Positions 38,829-51,467 are shown, counted from the stretch's first letter. The stretch: DNA of 64,000 nucleotides from Kosakonia quasisacchari (GCF_004331415.1 NZ_SJOP01000005.1:62001-126000), one strand, 5' to 3'. Notes: generated from the sequence alone by a model not told the origin. Numbers and translations are program-made.

Positions 38829-39148
38829 GAGTGCAGATTCCTGGGGTTAATGGCGAAATGACAAACTCACAACTCCAGTGACGCTATCATACGCGCTAAT
38901 AAGGACCGCGCAAGACTGCGAAATTCTCTTTTTTTACGCTACAATCCTATAAATTTACCTGATGAACAGGTAAGTTTGGGTTAATTGATTTCATTGTCGC
39001 TTGCTTTAATCACAACTCACTGAATAATTTAATAATTATATTATCAGTTTTTCGTTTTTCTCTTATCAGAGACGGCAAAATACCGTTACGAAAGCAGGAA
39101 AAGAAGGCGCATAGTGATGAATGTCAGGCTATTTTAGGACAACGTGTT
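38829..39148. other. guaC-coaE divergent spacer
   Basis: A 320-bp AT-rich non-coding stretch. It holds the guaC promoter near 38886-38913. The right half (about 38935-39100) is very AT-rich and must contain the coaE promoter, but no hexamer pair there is convincing. No open frame with credible codon use is seen. Confidence 0.5.
38886..38913 (-). promoter_or_regulatory. Candidate sigma-70 promoter of guaC
   Basis: TTGCGC (38908-38913) and TATGAT (38886-38891) are separated by 16 bp, about 60 bp upstream of the guaC ATG. Each hexamer matches consensus at four or five positions. Confidence 0.6.
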
Positions 39149-39769
39149 ATGGGGTTTACAGTCGCGTTAACTGGCGGCATCGGCAGCGGTAAAAGCACCG
39201 TAGCAAATGCCTTTGCTGCATTGGGTGTTAATGTTGTCGACGCAGATATTATTGCACGTCAGGTTGTGGAACCCGGAACCGAAGCATTACACGCAATTGT
39301 CGAGCATTTCGGCGCTGACATACTTCTCAAGAACGGCTCACTGAATCGTCGTTTGTTGCGCGAACATATTTTTGCTTCTCCAGCCGATAAAGCATGGCTA
39401 AATGGTTTGCTCCATCCGCTTATTCAAAAACTGACCCAACGCCAGATTGCGCAAGCGACGTCACCTTATGTACTGTGGGTTGTTCCGTTGCTGGTGGAAA
39501 ACCAGCTTAATGATAGAGCCGATCGCGTTTTAGTCATCGACGTCTCGGTTGAGACTCAGATTTCACGCACCATGCAGCGTGATGGCGTCAGCCGTGAACA
39601 TGCAGAAAAAATTCTCGCAGCCCAGGCCTCGCGTGAAGCGCGACTTGCCATCGCGGATGATGTTATTGACAATAATGGCGCACCAGATGCGATAGTATCG
39701 GATGTTGCCCGCCTGCATGCAGCCTATCTGTATTATGCTTCGCAGGCCGTATCACAGGAAAAACCGTAA
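39149..39769 (+). CDS. coaE: Dephospho-CoA kinase
   Basis: Last step of coenzyme A synthesis, phosphorylating dephospho-CoA at the ribose 3'-hydroxyl. It is 206 aa. The P-loop GGIGSGKST occupies residues 9-17, and [13 protein letters not shown] is the substrate-side motif. The start is ATG with a weak AGGA upstream. The stop overlaps the zapD ATG in TAATG, so coaE-zapD-yacG form an operon, as in E. coli. Confidence 0.96.
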   Translation: MGFTVALTGGIGSGKSTVANAFAALGVNVVDADIIARQVVEPGTEALHAIVEHFGADILLKNGSLNRRLLREHIFASPADKAWLNGLLHPLIQKLTQRQIAQATSPYVLWVVPLLVENQLNDRADRVLVIDVSVETQISRTMQRDGVSREHAEKILAAQASREARLAIADDVIDNNGAPDAIVSDVARLHAAYLYYASQAVSQEKP

Positions 39770-40512
39770 TGCACACCCACATCCTTTTTGAACATCCGCT
39801 TAACGAAAAGATGCGTACCTGGCTGCGCGTTGAGTTTTTACTGCAACAACTTTCGGTCCATTTACCGTTAAGCGATCACGCTGACGCACTGCACTTTTTC
39901 CGCAATGTAGGTGAATTGCTGGATGTATTTGAGCGGGGCGATACCCGCACTGAATTGCTGAAAGAACTGGAACGCCAGCAACGTAAACTGCGAGCCTGGA
40001 GCGAAGTGCCTGGCGTTGATCTCAACCGTATTGACGCTATCCGCCAGCAGTTGAAAGAGAGCGGAGCTGTGCTGATGACCGCGCCACGTATTGGTCAGTT
40101 ATTACGTGAAGATCGCCTGATTGCACTGGTGCGCCAGCGTCTGAGCATCCCCGGCGGATGTTGTAGTTTCGATTTACCCACGTTGCATATGTGGCTGCAC
40201 TTACCGCAAGAACAACGCAACGCACAAATCGAATTATGGATGGCAAGTCTTGAGCCGCTGCGCGCAACGCTATCGCTAATCCTTGATCTTATTCGTAATG
40301 CCGCACCATTTCGTCGCCAGACCAGCCTGAATGGTTTTTACCAGGATAATGGCGAAGATGCCGACCTGTTGCGCCTGCAATTGCCTTTGAAAGAACGTTT
40401 ATATCCACAAATTTCCGGCCATAAGAGCCGCTTTGCTATTCGTTTTATGCCCTTCGACAGCGAAAACGGCCTGGTACCAGAGCGGCTGGATTTTGAACTG
40501 GCCTGCTGTTAA
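39769..40512 (+). CDS. zapD: Cell division protein ZapD
   Basis: Z-ring associated protein that binds the FtsZ C-terminal tail and bundles filaments at midcell. It is 247 aa, the family length. The N-terminus ([20 protein letters not shown], here [16 protein letters not shown]) and the closing [11 protein letters not shown] are conserved. The middle is helical and charged. It overlaps coaE by 1 bp and is followed by yacG after 11 bp. Its partner ftsZ is encoded about 5 kb away in this window. Confidence 0.95.
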   Translation: MHTHILFEHPLNEKMRTWLRVEFLLQQLSVHLPLSDHADALHFFRNVGELLDVFERGDTRTELLKELERQQRKLRAWSEVPGVDLNRIDAIRQQLKESGAVLMTAPRIGQLLREDRLIALVRQRLSIPGGCCSFDLPTLHMWLHLPQEQRNAQIELWMASLEPLRATLSLILDLIRNAAPFRRQTSLNGFYQDNGEDADLLRLQLPLKERLYPQISGHKSRFAIRFMPFDSENGLVPERLDFELACC

Positions 40513-40523
40513 GGAGTTCCGTA

Positions 40524-40718
40524 ATGACTGAAGCTACAATAGTTAACTGCCCAACCTGCGGCAAATCTGTGGTCTGGGGTGAAGAAAGCCCATTTCGTCC
40601 CTTCTGCTCCAAACGCTGCCAACTTATTGACTTAGGCGAATGGGCAGCAGAAGAGAAGCGTATTGCGAGTTCAGGCGATCTCTCCGACAGCGATGAATGG
40701 AGTGAAGAACAGCAGTAA
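40524..40718 (+). CDS. yacG: DNA gyrase inhibitor YacG
   Basis: A 64-aa zinc-finger protein known in E. coli to bind GyrB and inhibit gyrase. The four zinc cysteines C9, C12, C28 and C32 are present (CPTC and CSKRC). The C-terminal tail is acidic ([11 protein letters not shown]). The ATG follows AAGGAG, 11 bp after zapD. It converges with mutT; no strong terminator is seen in the 27-bp gap. Confidence 0.95.
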   Translation: MTEATIVNCPTCGKSVVWGEESPFRPFCSKRCQLIDLGEWAAEEKRIASSGDLSDSDEWSEEQQ

Positions 40719-40745
40719 TCGCTGACGAACCTGCTGGCGCATTGC

Positions 40746-41135
40746 TTAGCGCTGCGCCAGCCTGGTAATAACGGGTTCATTGGCTGGCGGGAAATCTTCC
40801 GCATTCAACTGATCCTGCGCTATCCACTCCCCCGGCTGCCCTTCTTTACCCCACGGCTGCCCTTCCCAGCGCTCTACCAGCCAGAACCACAAAGTGATAT
40901 GGCGATCCGGGAACTGATATTCCAGCTTATCAAACAGTACCGCTTCAACTGGCGTTATACCCACTTCTTCCTGTAATTCGCGGCTCATCGCTTGCTCCGG
41001 CGTTTCACCGGCTTCAATCTTTCCGCCAGGGAACTCCAGCTTGTTTGCCATATGCGCATCGGCGGCTCGTCGGGTAATAAATATTTCACCTTGTGGATTA
41101 CGGATGATCCCTACGGCGATGTTGAGTATTTTCAT
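40746..41135 (-). CDS. mutT: 8-oxo-dGTP diphosphatase
   Basis: Hydrolyses oxidised guanine nucleotides and prevents A:T to C:G transversions. It is 129 aa. The Nudix box runs from G38 to I60 (GGKIEAGETPEQAMSRELQ then EEVGI), with its catalytic glutamates intact. It lies downstream of secA in the same direction, beyond a palindromic terminator, as in E. coli. The second half differs from E. coli MutT more than the first but keeps WFWLVERWEG and NEPVI. Confidence 0.95.
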   Translation of the reverse strand: MKILNIAVGIIRNPQGEIFITRRAADAHMANKLEFPGGKIEAGETPEQAMSRELQEEVGITPVEAVLFDKLEYQFPDRHITLWFWLVERWEGQPWGKEGQPGEWIAQDQLNAEDFPPANEPVITRLAQR

Positions 41136-41149
41136 TATGCAGGTTCCAT

Positions 41150-41175
41150 AAAAAAGGCGCAGATATCTGCGCCTT
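41150..41175 (-). terminator. Palindromic terminator between secA and mutT
   Basis: GGCGCAGATATCTGCGCC is a perfect 18-bp palindrome. On the minus strand it is followed by six T residues. It lies 20 bp after the secA stop and only 15 bp before the mutT ATG, so mutT is transcribed by read-through or from within secA. Confidence 0.85.
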
Positions 41176-41194
41176 ATTAATTAGTATCAATAAG

Positions 41195-43900
41195 TTATGC
41201 CAGACGACCATGGCACTGTTTGTATTTTTTACCGGAACCACAAGGGCATGGATCGTTGCGCCCTACTTTGCGTTCGCCCGTTTGCGCTGCAAGTTCTGCC
41301 GCAGCGGCGGATTCGTCATCCTGGTGGCTCAGTTGCTGCATCTGCGCCAGACGTTCAGCTTCCTGACGGCGCTGCTGCTCCATCTCTTCCACTTCTTCCG
41401 GCATACGAACCTGTACTTTACTCAAAGTACTGATGACTTCGTATTTCAGCGACTCCAGCATCGCAGCGAACATGGCGAAAGATTCACGCTTATATTCCTG
41501 CTTCGGATCTTTTTGCGCATAACCACGCAGGTGAATGCCCTGACGCAGATAATCCATCGCCGCCAGGTGTTCTTTCCACAAGGAATCAAGCGTTTGCAGC
41601 ATTACGCCTTTTTCGAAGTGACGCATCATCTCTGCGCCAACAACTTCCTCTTTGCGCTGATAGGTTTCCACCGCGCTTTGCAGGATTCGTTCACGCAGCG
41701 TTTCCTCATGCAGATCCGGCTCTTTATCCAGCCATTCAGCGATCGGCAGGTCGAGGTCAAAGTCGTTTTTCAGACGTTCCTGCAGACCCGGAATATCCCA
41801 CATTTCTTCCAGCGACTGCGGCGGAATATGGCCATCAATAGTCGCTTTAAAGACATCTTCACGGATGCTGTTAATCGTTTCGCTGACATCAGACACATCC
41901 AGCAATTCGTTACGCTGAGTGTAAATCGCGCGGCGCTGATCATTGGCCACATCATCGTATTCCAGCAGTTGCTTACGAATATCAAAGTTGCGGCTTTCTA
42001 CTTTACGCTGGGCGTTGGCAATGGCTTTGGTGACCCATGGGTGTTCAATCGCTTCGCCCGGTTTCATACCCAACTTACGCATCATGCCGGAAACACGGTC
42101 GGAGGCGAAAATACGCATCAGCGCATCTTCCATGGAGAGGTAGAAACGGGAAGAACCCGCATCACCCTGACGACCGGAACGACCACGTAACTGGTTATCG
42201 ATGCGGCGTGATTCATGACGCTCCGTACCGATAATGTGCAGGCCGCCTGCCGCCAGCACCGCGTCGTGACGCACCTGCCAATCGGCTTTCACTTTAGCGA
42301 TTTGCTCAGCAGTTGGCTCTTCGATCTCTGCCAGTTCAGCCTGCCAGCTACCGCCCAGCACGATATCCGTACCACGACCCGCCATGTTGGTCGCAATGGT
42401 CACCGCGCCGGTGTAACCCGCTTGTGCCACGATATCGGCTTCTTTGGCGTGGAATTTGGCGTTCAGAACGTTATGCTTGATGCCCGCTTTTGTCAGTTCG
42501 TTGGACACAACTTCCGATTTTTCGATGGAAATAGTCCCCACCAGCACCGGCTGGCCTTTTGCCGTACGCTCTTTGATATCTTCGATAATCGCCTGGATTT
42601 TTTCCGCTTCGGTCATATAGACCAAATCCGCCATATCTTTACGGATCATCGGGCGGTTAGTCGGAACAACAACAGTATCGAGTTTGTAAATTGAACTGAA
42701 TTCGAACGCTTCGGTATCTGCGGTACCGGTCATCCCGGCGAGTTTTTCATACAGACGGAAATAGTTCTGGAAGGTAATGGAGGCCAGCGTCTGGTTTTCA
42801 TTCTGGATTTCCACGCCTTCTTTCGCTTCAACAGCCTGGTGCAGACCATCGGACCAACGACGCCCCTGCATGGTACGCCCGGTGTGTTCGTCAACGATGA
42901 TGACTTCGCCATCTTTCACGATGTAGTCGACATCGCGGGTAAACAGCACATGCGCACGCAGAGCAGCTGTGACGTGGTGCATCAGCATGATGTTCGCCGG
43001 AGAGTAGAGCGACTCGCCCTCTTCCATGATGCCTTCTTTCACCAGAAGTTCTTCAATCAGCACCAAACCGCGCTCGGTCAGCGTTACCTGACGCGCTTTC
43101 TCATCTACGGAGAAGTGGCCTTCGCCCTGGAAAGTGTCGGAATCTTCTTTCTCCTGACGAATCAGATGCGGAATGATTTTATTCACTTTTTTGTACAGAT
43201 CAGAGCTGTCTTCCGCCGGGCCAGAGATGATCAGCGGGGTACGCGCTTCATCGATCAGAATAGAGTCGACCTCATCCACCAGCGCGTAGTGCAGTTTACG
43301 TTGCACGCGTTCTTCAGGGCTGAATGCCATGTTATCGCGCAGGTAATCGAAGCCGTATTCGTTGTTTGTACCGTAAGTAATGTCAGCGGCATAGGCTTCG
43401 CGCTTAGCGACAGAAGGCATGCCTGGCAGGTTGATGCCAACACTCAGACCGAGGAATTCAAACAGGGGACGGTTGTTTTCGGCGTCACGTTGCGCCAGAT
43501 AGTCGTTCACCGTTACAACGTGCACCCCTTTACCGCTCAGGGCGTTCAGATACGCCGGCAATGTTGCGGTTAACGTTTTACCTTCACCGGTACGCATCTC
43601 TGCGATACAGCGATCGTTCAGAACCATACCGCCCAGCAGCTGCACGTCGAAATGACGCATGCCGAACACGCGTTTACTCGCTTCTCGCACGACGGCGAAT
43701 GCTTCTGGCAACAGGCTATCTACGCTTTCGCCTTTTTCCAGACGCGCGCGAAACTCAGCAGTTTTACCTTTCAGTTCGTCATCACTGAGTTGCTCCATGG
43801 CCGGTTCCATGGCGTTAATCTGGGTAACAGTTTTACGCATGCGACGCAGCGTACGATCGTTACGACTACCGAATACTTTAGTTAACAAGTTGGTAAGCAT
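41195..43900 (-). CDS. secA: Preprotein translocase ATPase SecA
   Basis: Motor of the SecYEG export channel. It is 901 aa, the E. coli length. Walker A MRTGEGKT is at 102-109, the DEAD-like [10 protein letters not shown] motif follows, and the C-terminal zinc motif [13 protein letters not shown] is intact. The ATG at 43900 follows a TTGAG Shine-Dalgarno. Translation is expected to be controlled by secM stalling just upstream, where the 62-bp spacer can fold into a stem. Confidence 0.98.
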   Translation of the reverse strand: MLTNLLTKVFGSRNDRTLRRMRKTVTQINAMEPAMEQLSDDELKGKTAEFRARLEKGESVDSLLPEAFAVVREASKRVFGMRHFDVQLLGGMVLNDRCIAEMRTGEGKTLTATLPAYLNALSGKGVHVVTVNDYLAQRDAENNRPLFEFLGLSVGINLPGMPSVAKREAYAADITYGTNNEYGFDYLRDNMAFSPEERVQRKLHYALVDEVDSILIDEARTPLIISGPAEDSSDLYKKVNKIIPHLIRQEKEDSDTFQGEGHFSVDEKARQVTLTERGLVLIEELLVKEGIMEEGESLYSPANIMLMHHVTAALRAHVLFTRDVDYIVKDGEVIIVDEHTGRTMQGRRWSDGLHQAVEAKEGVEIQNENQTLASITFQNYFRLYEKLAGMTGTADTEAFEFSSIYKLDTVVVPTNRPMIRKDMADLVYMTEAEKIQAIIEDIKERTAKGQPVLVGTISIEKSEVVSNELTKAGIKHNVLNAKFHAKEADIVAQAGYTGAVTIATNMAGRGTDIVLGGSWQAELAEIEEPTAEQIAKVKADWQVRHDAVLAAGGLHIIGTERHESRRIDNQLRGRSGRQGDAGSSRFYLSMEDALMRIFASDRVSGMMRKLGMKPGEAIEHPWVTKAIANAQRKVESRNFDIRKQLLEYDDVANDQRRAIYTQRNELLDVSDVSETINSIREDVFKATIDGHIPPQSLEEMWDIPGLQERLKNDFDLDLPIAEWLDKEPDLHEETLRERILQSAVETYQRKEEVVGAEMMRHFEKGVMLQTLDSLWKEHLAAMDYLRQGIHLRGYAQKDPKQEYKRESFAMFAAMLESLKYEVISTLSKVQVRMPEEVEEMEQQRRQEAERLAQMQQLSHQDDESAAAAELAAQTGERKVGRNDPCPCGSGKKYKQCHGRLA

Positions 43901-43931
43901 AATAAAAATCTCAAGCGCCCCGTTTTTACGG

Positions 43932-43968
43932 AGCTAAAAAATGGATAAAAAGGATCGTTTTTTTAGCT
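43932..43968 (-). promoter_or_regulatory. secM-secA intergenic stem
   Basis: AGCTAAAAAA (43932-43941 on the plus strand) and TTTTTTAGCT (43959-43968) are perfect 10-bp complements. They span the secM stop codon and lie just upstream of the secA ribosome site. In E. coli a helix here masks the secA Shine-Dalgarno until a ribosome stalls at the SecM arrest sequence. The exact pairing partner of the secA site is not resolved here. Confidence 0.6.
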
Positions 43969-44469
43969 GAGACGCTGAGGCCCGGCGCGGATACCTTGTA
44001 CCTGGCTTATCCAGGTGGAAACGCGAAACGCGGTATACGGTACGAAGGAGGTTTGGACAGCAAGACGAACAATCGCTGGCGGCTTGCTTTCCAGCGTCAG
44101 TAGCGCGCTGAGCGTGTCCAGCAAAGCAAGATGATGCGCCTGAATCGGCAGCGGCTCTTCCGTTGCCACCGGCAGCGCTTGCGGTGCCATAGCGAACGAA
44201 AGGTGACGAATAACAGTGCGAATGGCATGTTGGTGCCAATAGTCGACGGTGAAGTTCGGACGGCGTTTGGCTTCCAGCAAGGCAAAACTGCTGAAATCGA
44301 CCGCGCTGGCGTTATCATGATTGCGGGTCGTTTCGCGTACAGGCTGAGCCGTTTCTGTATTGCTGACAAGCGCAGGTAAACCAAAACTCGCCGCGACCAT
44401 CCCTAATAAGAGATGCGGCCAGAAATAGCGTCTGCCAAATTGTCGCCAGCGCGTCAGTATTCCGCTCAC
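43963..44469 (-). CDS. secM: Secretion monitor SecM with ribosome arrest sequence
   Basis: Exported regulator whose nascent chain stalls the ribosome and raises secA translation when secretion is blocked. From the GTG at 44469 it is 168 aa. The arrest motif F148-xxxx-W153-I154-xxxx-G159-IRAGP164 is complete. A long signal peptide with hydrophobic core ([17 protein letters not shown]) is present. An in-frame GTG three codons upstream (44478) is the alternative start. The segment before the arrest motif differs strongly from E. coli, but all arrest residues are kept. Confidence 0.95.
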   Translation of the reverse strand: MSGILTRWRQFGRRYFWPHLLLGMVAASFGLPALVSNTETAQPVRETTRNHDNASAVDFSSFALLEAKRRPNFTVDYWHQHAIRTVIRHLSFAMAPQALPVATEEPLPIQAHHLALLDTLSALLTLESKPPAIVRLAVQTSFVPYTAFRVSTWISQVQGIRAGPQRLS

Positions 44470-44679
44470 TTGCTCCACCCTAAAATAACGCCTGTCTCAA
44501 AATGCGTCAGTATATGTCGTTTTGCGCCCCAAATCTTACCACTAAACCTACCACGCCACAGCAGTATTAGGGCGTTGCCAGGCAGAAAACTGGGCAGGAA
44601 AGCAGCAGTCGCGCTAAAAAAGCAAGATGATGGGTTTTGGATTAAATCCGTGCACCGGCGTTTTGGATGAAATGCACAA

Positions 44680-44730
44680 ATAAAAACGACTGGTTTCCCT
44701 GACCGGAGAGAGTGCCAGGTTAACCAGTCG
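44680..44730 (-). terminator. Terminator after lpxC
   Basis: CGACTGGTT and AACCAGTCG form a perfect 9-bp stem around a 26-nt loop with a nested CCTG/CAGG pairing. On the minus strand it is followed by TTTTTATTTG, about 20 bp past the lpxC stop. It separates the dcw cluster from secM-secA. Confidence 0.82.
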
Positions 44731-44747
44731 ATTTTGAAGTTATGGCG

Positions 44748-45725
<978 letters not shown>

Positions 45726-45765
45726 TTAGCACAAAGAGCGACGAAGCCCAACTTCCAGCAAATTC

Positions 45766-46914
45766 TTAATCTGCTTGCTTACGCAAAAACGCTGGAATAT
45801 CCAGATAATCAGGCTCTTTCGTGGTCTGCGGCGTATTGTCGTTAACCACTTTCGCTGGTTTCTGCTCCTGCTGCATCGGCTGCATGCCGTGCTGCTGATA
45901 GCGATCCATTACCGGCTGCTGCGCTTGTTTATTGGTGACCAGGGTAATTTCCGGACGCTTGTCCATACCGATACCGGTCGCAACAACAGTAACACGCAGT
46001 TCGTCGTTCATATCCGGATCAAGGGAAGTACCGATAACCACGGTTGCGTTATCCGATGCAAACGCACGGATAGTGTTCCCTACAGTCTCGAACTCATCCA
46101 GACGTAGGTCGAAGCCCGCCGTGATGTTAACCAGCACGCCACGCGCACCAGACAGATCGATATCTTCCAGCAGCGGACTGGAAATCGCCATTTCGGCCGC
46201 TTCTTCCGCGCGATCTTCGCCGCTGGCAACGCCAGAACCCATCATCGCGTAGCCCATTTCGGACATCACGGTGCGCACGTCAGCAAAGTCGACGTTCATC
46301 AGGCCCGGACGAGTAATCAGCTCGGCAATACCCTGCACTGCGCCTTTCAGCACATCGTTCGCTGCGCCAAATGCATCCAGCAACGAAATACCACGGCCCA
46401 GTACTTTCAGCAATTTGTCGTTAGGGATGGTGATCAGCGAGTCCACATGCTTGGACAGCTCAGTGATCCCCTGCTCCGCAAATGCCATACGCTTCTTGCC
46501 TTCAAAATTGAAAGGCTTCGTCACGACAGCAACGGTCAGAATACCTAAATCTTTTGCCACTTCAGCCACTACAGGTGCCGCACCGGTACCGGTACCGCCG
46601 CCCATTCCCGCTGCGATAAAGACCATGTCAGCACCTTCCAGCGCAGCGCGCAGTGCTTCACGATCCTCTTCCGCCGCGTTACGGCCAACTTCAGGGTTTG
46701 CTCCAGCGCCCAGACCTTTGGTGATACCACCGCCGATCTGAATGGTTTGCCCCACCGCTGTTTTACGCAACGCCTGCGCGTCGGTATTCACCGCGAAGAA
46801 CTCAACCCCTTCAATGCGCTCGCGCACCATATGCTCTACGGCGTTACCGCCGCCGCCACCGACGCCGATGACTTTAATCACCGCGTCGTTGGTTAATTCC
46901 ATCGGTTCAAACAT
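45766..46914 (-). CDS. ftsZ: Cell division GTPase FtsZ
   Basis: Tubulin homologue that forms the Z-ring. It is 382 aa. The GTP-binding signature GGGTGTG is at 105-111. The T7-loop residues ([11 protein letters not shown]) are intact, and the conserved C-terminal tail [14 protein letters not shown] (369-382) binds FtsA, ZipA and ZapD. The linker before it is Gln- and Met-rich ([10 protein letters not shown]). It follows ftsA by 61 bp and precedes lpxC, the standard dcw order. Confidence 0.98.
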   Translation of the reverse strand: MFEPMELTNDAVIKVIGVGGGGGNAVEHMVRERIEGVEFFAVNTDAQALRKTAVGQTIQIGGGITKGLGAGANPEVGRNAAEEDREALRAALEGADMVFIAAGMGGGTGTGAAPVVAEVAKDLGILTVAVVTKPFNFEGKKRMAFAEQGITELSKHVDSLITIPNDKLLKVLGRGISLLDAFGAANDVLKGAVQGIAELITRPGLMNVDFADVRTVMSEMGYAMMGSGVASGEDRAEEAAEMAISSPLLEDIDLSGARGVLVNITAGFDLRLDEFETVGNTIRAFASDNATVVIGTSLDPDMNDELRVTVVATGIGMDKRPEITLVTNKQAQQPVMDRYQQHGMQPMQQEQKPAKVVNDNTPQTTKEPDYLDIPAFLRKQAD

Positions 46915-46975
46915 AATCTCTCTCCGTTGTGCCTGTCGCCTGAAACCGTTAATTCTCTACGGTCTCTGAAAAAAA

Positions 46976-48232
46976 TTAAAACTCTTTTCGCAGCCAGCTG
47001 TTGATTCGTTTGAACCACGAACCCACTGACACGCGTTTTTCAACTTCTGCTTCACCACTTAAATGGGTCTCTTTCCCGTAGTGCAGCAGCCCCACAGCCG
47101 TTGAATAGTACGGCTCCTGGGCGTAATCCGTTAAACCAGTAATATTGAGCGGCGCACCAATACGCACTTGCGTATGGAACACGCGTTGCGCGCAGGCCGC
47201 CAGGCCTTCCATTTGCGCCGCGCCACCGGTCAACACAATCCCCGCCGCCAGATGATGTTTCACACCCTGTTGGCGAAGCTGTTCTTGTAACTGCAAAATT
47301 TCGTCGTTCACCAGGTTGAGCAGCTCGGTGTAGCGCGGTTCTATTACATCAGCTAGCGTCTGGCGCTGCAGACTACGTGGCGGACGGCCGCCGACACTCG
47401 GCACCTCAACGCTTTCGTCTTTGCCAACCAGCGAACCCAGCGCACAACCATGGCGAACTTTAATCGCCTCAGCATCGCTCGGCGGTGTACCAAAGGCATA
47501 CGCAATGTCGCTGGTTACCACGTTCCCCGCATAAGGGATAACTTTGGTATGACGCAGCGCTCCGCCGGTATACACCGCCATATCCATTGTACCACCGCCG
47601 ATGTCGACAACGCAGACACCCAGCTCACGTTCATCTTCTGTCAGCACGGAGTAGCTGGATGCCAATCCGGCAAAAATAAGTTGGTCAACTTTCAAACCAC
47701 ATCGTTCAACAGCTTTAACGATGTTTTTCGCCATGTCGTTATGGCAAGTAATCAAATGCACTTTCGCCTGCATGCGTACGCCGGACAGACCTACCGGGTT
47801 TTTGATCCCCTCCTGGTAGTCGATAGCGTACTCCTGCGGAATTACATGTAAAACGCGGTGTTCATCGCGCACACGTACTGATTTAGCCGTATGCACCACG
47901 TTTTCCACATCTTCCTGCGTAACCTCTTCTTCCGAAATCGGCACCATACCAATTTCGTTCTGGCAGCTAATATGTTTCCCCGAGAGCGCAAGGTAGACCG
48001 ATGAAATCTGGCAATCGGCCATTAATTCAGCCTGATCGATAGCGCGCTGTACGCATTTCACCACCGACTCCAGATCGTTCACTCCGCCTTTATCCATCCC
48101 ACGAGACGGACAACTGCCTACGCCAATGATATTCACAATACCGTCGGGCAGAACTTCCCCTACTAAAGCGGCGACCTTCGCGGTGCCAATCTCCAGTCCT
48201 ACTACCAGTTTTCTGTCCGTCGCCTTGATCAT
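46976..48232 (-). CDS. ftsA: Cell division actin-like protein FtsA
   Basis: Actin-family ATPase that tethers FtsZ to the membrane and recruits later division proteins. It is 418 aa. Phosphate-binding loops (GLEIGTAKV at the start and [13 protein letters not shown]) are intact. The C-terminus [14 protein letters not shown] is the amphipathic membrane-targeting helix. The ATG overlaps the ftsQ stop by 4 bp. Confidence 0.97.
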   Translation of the reverse strand: MIKATDRKLVVGLEIGTAKVAALVGEVLPDGIVNIIGVGSCPSRGMDKGGVNDLESVVKCVQRAIDQAELMADCQISSVYLALSGKHISCQNEIGMVPISEEEVTQEDVENVVHTAKSVRVRDEHRVLHVIPQEYAIDYQEGIKNPVGLSGVRMQAKVHLITCHNDMAKNIVKAVERCGLKVDQLIFAGLASSYSVLTEDERELGVCVVDIGGGTMDMAVYTGGALRHTKVIPYAGNVVTSDIAYAFGTPPSDAEAIKVRHGCALGSLVGKDESVEVPSVGGRPPRSLQRQTLADVIEPRYTELLNLVNDEILQLQEQLRQQGVKHHLAAGIVLTGGAAQMEGLAACAQRVFHTQVRIGAPLNITGLTDYAQEPYYSTAVGLLHYGKETHLSGEAEVEKRVSVGSWFKRINSWLRKEF

Positions 48233-49077
48233 TGTTGCTCTGCCTGTGCCTGATTCTGTTGTGCCTGATTTTGCTGTTGATTCGGTTCCTGAACAGGGGC
48301 CGCTTTCCAGCCTACGGCCGCACCTGAGTCATAGCGTAAATCCACGTAGCTAATCTCTTTGCCATCCGTTTGCGCCTGCTGCTGGAGAACGGGGTAGAGT
48401 TCTACAAAGCGCGCCAGACGTTTCATCGTATCGCCACGGCCCAGATTAAGCTTGATGTCATTGCTGAGCGTTACTTGCCACGAACGCCGCGCGGTCATCG
48501 CCGCCTCTTTTAACGTGAACTTATCCTTTGCCAGCACTTGCCCCATGTCGCGGTAGCCCTGCAATACTTCGCTTTCGCTCCCTTCAGGGCCGTACAGCAT
48601 AGGTAAAACCTGTTTACTGGTTCGTTCGGCCGGCACGCTAAACGCATTGCCGTCGGCATCGACCATATGCTGATCATTCCACCGCGCAATGGGCACATAT
48701 TCAACCAGATGAATCTTCAATTCGTCTGGCCACTGTTTTCTGACGCTTGCCTGCTTGATCCAGGGCAGACGTTCTATCTGGCTCTGAATGATGTTAACGT
48801 CCTGCGTCATAAACGTGCCGGGCGCGCCCAACGCCAAAATAGACTGGCGAATATCATCGTTGCGGGTGTAATGACGATCGCCTGTCAACACCAGCTTTGA
48901 TAACGGCAAACGCTGCGCATCGTCCATCCAGCCCAGTACCACCCAGCCACTCACCAACACAGTGCACAGCACCGTCAGCAGGAATACGATGCCTGCAAGA
49001 CGCGTTCCATTGTTGCGGCGGGAGATTTTTACAGCCTCCGCTTCGCGGTTTCGCGTGTTCAGCGCAGCCTGTGACAT
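48229..49077 (-). CDS. ftsQ: Cell division protein FtsQ
   Basis: Bitopic membrane protein that links FtsB-FtsL to the divisome. From the ATG at 49077 it is 282 aa. One transmembrane helix lies near residues 27-50 ([21 protein letters not shown]), followed by the POTRA domain ([20 protein letters not shown]) and the beta domain. The C-terminal tail is longer and Gln-rich compared with E. coli, with NQAQ repeated ([17 protein letters not shown]). The start lies 1 bp after the ddlB stop. Confidence 0.96.
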   Translation of the reverse strand: MSQAALNTRNREAEAVKISRRNNGTRLAGIVFLLTVLCTVLVSGWVVLGWMDDAQRLPLSKLVLTGDRHYTRNDDIRQSILALGAPGTFMTQDVNIIQSQIERLPWIKQASVRKQWPDELKIHLVEYVPIARWNDQHMVDADGNAFSVPAERTSKQVLPMLYGPEGSESEVLQGYRDMGQVLAKDKFTLKEAAMTARRSWQVTLSNDIKLNLGRGDTMKRLARFVELYPVLQQQAQTDGKEISYVDLRYDSGAAVGWKAAPVQEPNQQQNQAQQNQAQAEQQ

Positions 49078-49078
49078 A

Positions 49079-49999
49079 TCACTCCGCCAATTCCAGAATG
49101 CGAACAACTAACTGGGAGAAGCTCAACCCTGCCTGACGCGCTGCCATCGGCACCAGGCTATGGCTGGTCATTCCTGGCGACGTGTTCGCTTCCAGCAAAT
49201 AAAAGTGTCCATCGCTATCCAGCATGACATCGATACGGCCCCAACCACGGCAGCCTAAAACTTGCCAGGCTTCACGCACCAGGGCATGTAATGCTGCTTC
49301 ATCGTCCGCTTCCAGACCTGACGGGCAAAAATACATCGTCTCATCAGAGAGATACTTCGCCTCATAATCATAGAAGATTCCCGCAGGTTGAATACGAATC
49401 GACGGTAAAATTTCATTTCCAAGCAATGCGACAGTAAATTCTGGCCCACTGAGCCATTTTTCAATCAAAACTTCATCATCATGTTGAAATGCAAGCGCTA
49501 ACGCTACGTGCAGGTCTTCTTTTTTATCGACTTTTGACATCCCTACACTTGAGCCTTCGCGGCTGGGCTTGACAATAACAGGTAAACCCAGCACCTCAAT
49601 GCGTTGAATATCAATAGTTTTCAGGCCTGATTCAAATTCGCTGCGCGTCAGTGCCACCCACGGCGCAACGGGCAACCCTGCCCCCTGCCACAGCAGCTTG
49701 CTGCGCCCTTTATCCATCGAAATCGCCGAGGCCATCACACCGCTTCCGGTATAAGGAATATCGGTTAATTCCAGCAGCCCCTGCAGGGTGCCATCTTCAC
49801 CGCCGCGACCATGCAAGGCGATAAACGCTTTACTGAAACCCATCTCTTTCAGGCGGGTAACATCCACATCGCGCGGATCCACACCATGCGCATCAACGCC
49901 GCCTTCACGCAAACCTGCCAGCACCGCTGCACCGGAATTAAGCGAAACGTCACGCTCGGCGGAGGTTCCGCCCAGCAGAACCGCTACTTTCTCAGCCAC
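49079..49999 (-). CDS. ddlB: D-alanine-D-alanine ligase B
   Basis: ATP-grasp ligase that makes the D-Ala-D-Ala dipeptide for MurF. It is 306 aa and starts with GTG. The N-terminal [14 protein letters not shown], the substrate loop around [14 protein letters not shown] and the C-terminal [14 protein letters not shown] are typical. It overlaps murC by 8 bp. ftsQ follows with only one base between the TGA stop and its ATG. Confidence 0.97.
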   Translation of the reverse strand: MAEKVAVLLGGTSAERDVSLNSGAAVLAGLREGGVDAHGVDPRDVDVTRLKEMGFSKAFIALHGRGGEDGTLQGLLELTDIPYTGSGVMASAISMDKGRSKLLWQGAGLPVAPWVALTRSEFESGLKTIDIQRIEVLGLPVIVKPSREGSSVGMSKVDKKEDLHVALALAFQHDDEVLIEKWLSGPEFTVALLGNEILPSIRIQPAGIFYDYEAKYLSDETMYFCPSGLEADDEAALHALVREAWQVLGCRGWGRIDVMLDSDGHFYLLEANTSPGMTSHSLVPMAARQAGLSFSQLVVRILELAE

Positions 50000-51467
50000 G
50001 GCGCTCCTCCTCCACGGTCAGCGGTTTCAGTTTGCACTCGGCCAGACTGCGCGCAATCTTACCGACGTTACCGGCTCCCTGGATCAGGATCAGATCGTTG
50101 CCGGTCAGCACTGGTGCCAGCATCGCGGCAACCTGCGCCGGATCGGACACCAGAATCGGATCGATCTTGCCGCGACCGCGAATAGTGCGGCACAGAGAAC
50201 GACTATCTGCGCCTGGGATTGCCGCTTCGCCCGCCGGATAAACCTCCAGCATCAGCAGTGAATCCACCTGGGTCAGTACATTGGCAAAATCGTCATACAG
50301 GTCGCGCGTACGCGTGTAACGGTGCGGCTGAAACAACATCACCAGGTTTTTATCCGGCCAGCCCGCTCGCGCCGCTTTGATAGTGGCGTCCACTTCTGTC
50401 GGATGATGACCATAATCGTCAACCAGCATCGCGGTACCGGCTTTACCGTTTACATCTTGCAGCGGATACTCGCCGAGGAAGTCGAAACGGCGGCCCGTGC
50501 CCTGGAAGCTTTCCAGCGCGCGCAGGATCGCGTCATCTTCGATCCCTTCTTCCGTTGCCACCGCAACGGCCGCCGCCGCGTTTAACGCGTTATGGCGCCC
50601 TGGCGCATTCAGTGTCACGCGCAGTTCCGGTTTATCCTGGCGCACCAGCGTAAAGTGCCCCTGCGGCCCAACCTGACGGTAGTTTTCCACGCGGATATCC
50701 GCATCATCACTAAAACCGTAGGTCGTAATCTGGCGACCTACACGCGGCAACAACTCCCTAATAACCGGATCGTCGACGCACATTACCGCACGGCCATAGA
50801 ACGGCAGGTTGTGCAGGAAGTTGATAAAGGTCGTTTTTAAATTTTCGAAGTCGCCCTGGTACGTATCCATATGGTCAGCTTCGATATTGGTGACAATCGC
50901 CACCATCGGCTGCAGATGCAGGAACGAGGCATCGCTCTCATCCGCTTCAGCAATCAGGTAACGGCTATGCCCCAGGCGCGCATGCACACCAGCGGCTTTA
51001 ACCAGGCCACCATTAACAAAAGTCGGGTCCAGCCCGGCTTCTGCATAAATACTTGCCACCATCGCGGTGGTGGTCGTTTTGCCGTGCGTACCGGCAATGG
51101 CAATGCCGTGGCGAAAACGCATTAATTCCGCCAGCATCTCTGCGCGGCGGATCACCGGAATGCGCGCTTCATGCGCCGCTACGATTTCCGGGTTATCGGC
51201 AGAGATCGCGCTGGAAACCACCACAACGCTCGCATCGCTCACGTTTTCCGGGCGGTGGTTGAAATAAATCGTGGCGCCAAGCGACGTCAATTGCTGCGTA
51301 ACCGGATTGGGCGCCAAATCGGAGCCGCTAATCTGGTAGCCTTCGTTGGCCAGCACTTCGGCAATACCGCCCATGCCAGCACCGCCAATGCCGACAAAGT
51401 GAATGTGCCGGACGCGACGCATCTCGGGCACGATTGAACGCAGTTTCGCCAGTTCTTGTGTATTCAT
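49992..51467 (-). CDS. murC: UDP-N-acetylmuramate-L-alanine ligase
   Basis: First amino-acid-adding Mur ligase, attaching L-Ala to UDP-MurNAc. It is 491 aa. The N-terminal nucleotide fold [15 protein letters not shown] and the ATP loop [11 protein letters not shown] are intact, as is the C-terminal domain motif [15 protein letters not shown] [11 protein letters not shown]. It is separated from murG by 56 bp, the largest spacer inside this part of the cluster, and overlaps ddlB. Confidence 0.97.
   Translation of the reverse strand: MNTQELAKLRSIVPEMRRVRHIHFVGIGGAGMGGIAEVLANEGYQISGSDLAPNPVTQQLTSLGATIYFNHRPENVSDASVVVVSSAISADNPEIVAAHEARIPVIRRAEMLAELMRFRHGIAIAGTHGKTTTTAMVASIYAEAGLDPTFVNGGLVKAAGVHARLGHSRYLIAEADESDASFLHLQPMVAIVTNIEADHMDTYQGDFENLKTTFINFLHNLPFYGRAVMCVDDPVIRELLPRVGRQITTYGFSDDADIRVENYRQVGPQGHFTLVRQDKPELRVTLNAPGRHNALNAAAAVAVATEEGIEDDAILRALESFQGTGRRFDFLGEYPLQDVNGKAGTAMLVDDYGHHPTEVDATIKAARAGWPDKNLVMLFQPHRYTRTRDLYDDFANVLTQVDSLLMLEVYPAGEAAIPGADSRSLCRTIRGRGKIDPILVSDPAQVAAMLAPVLTGNDLILIQGAGNVGKIARSLAECKLKPLTVEEERRG

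Noticed and set aside
41210..42190. Long plus-strand frame opposite secA
   Set aside because: Antisense shadow of secA codon bias; no ribosome site and no recognisable protein.
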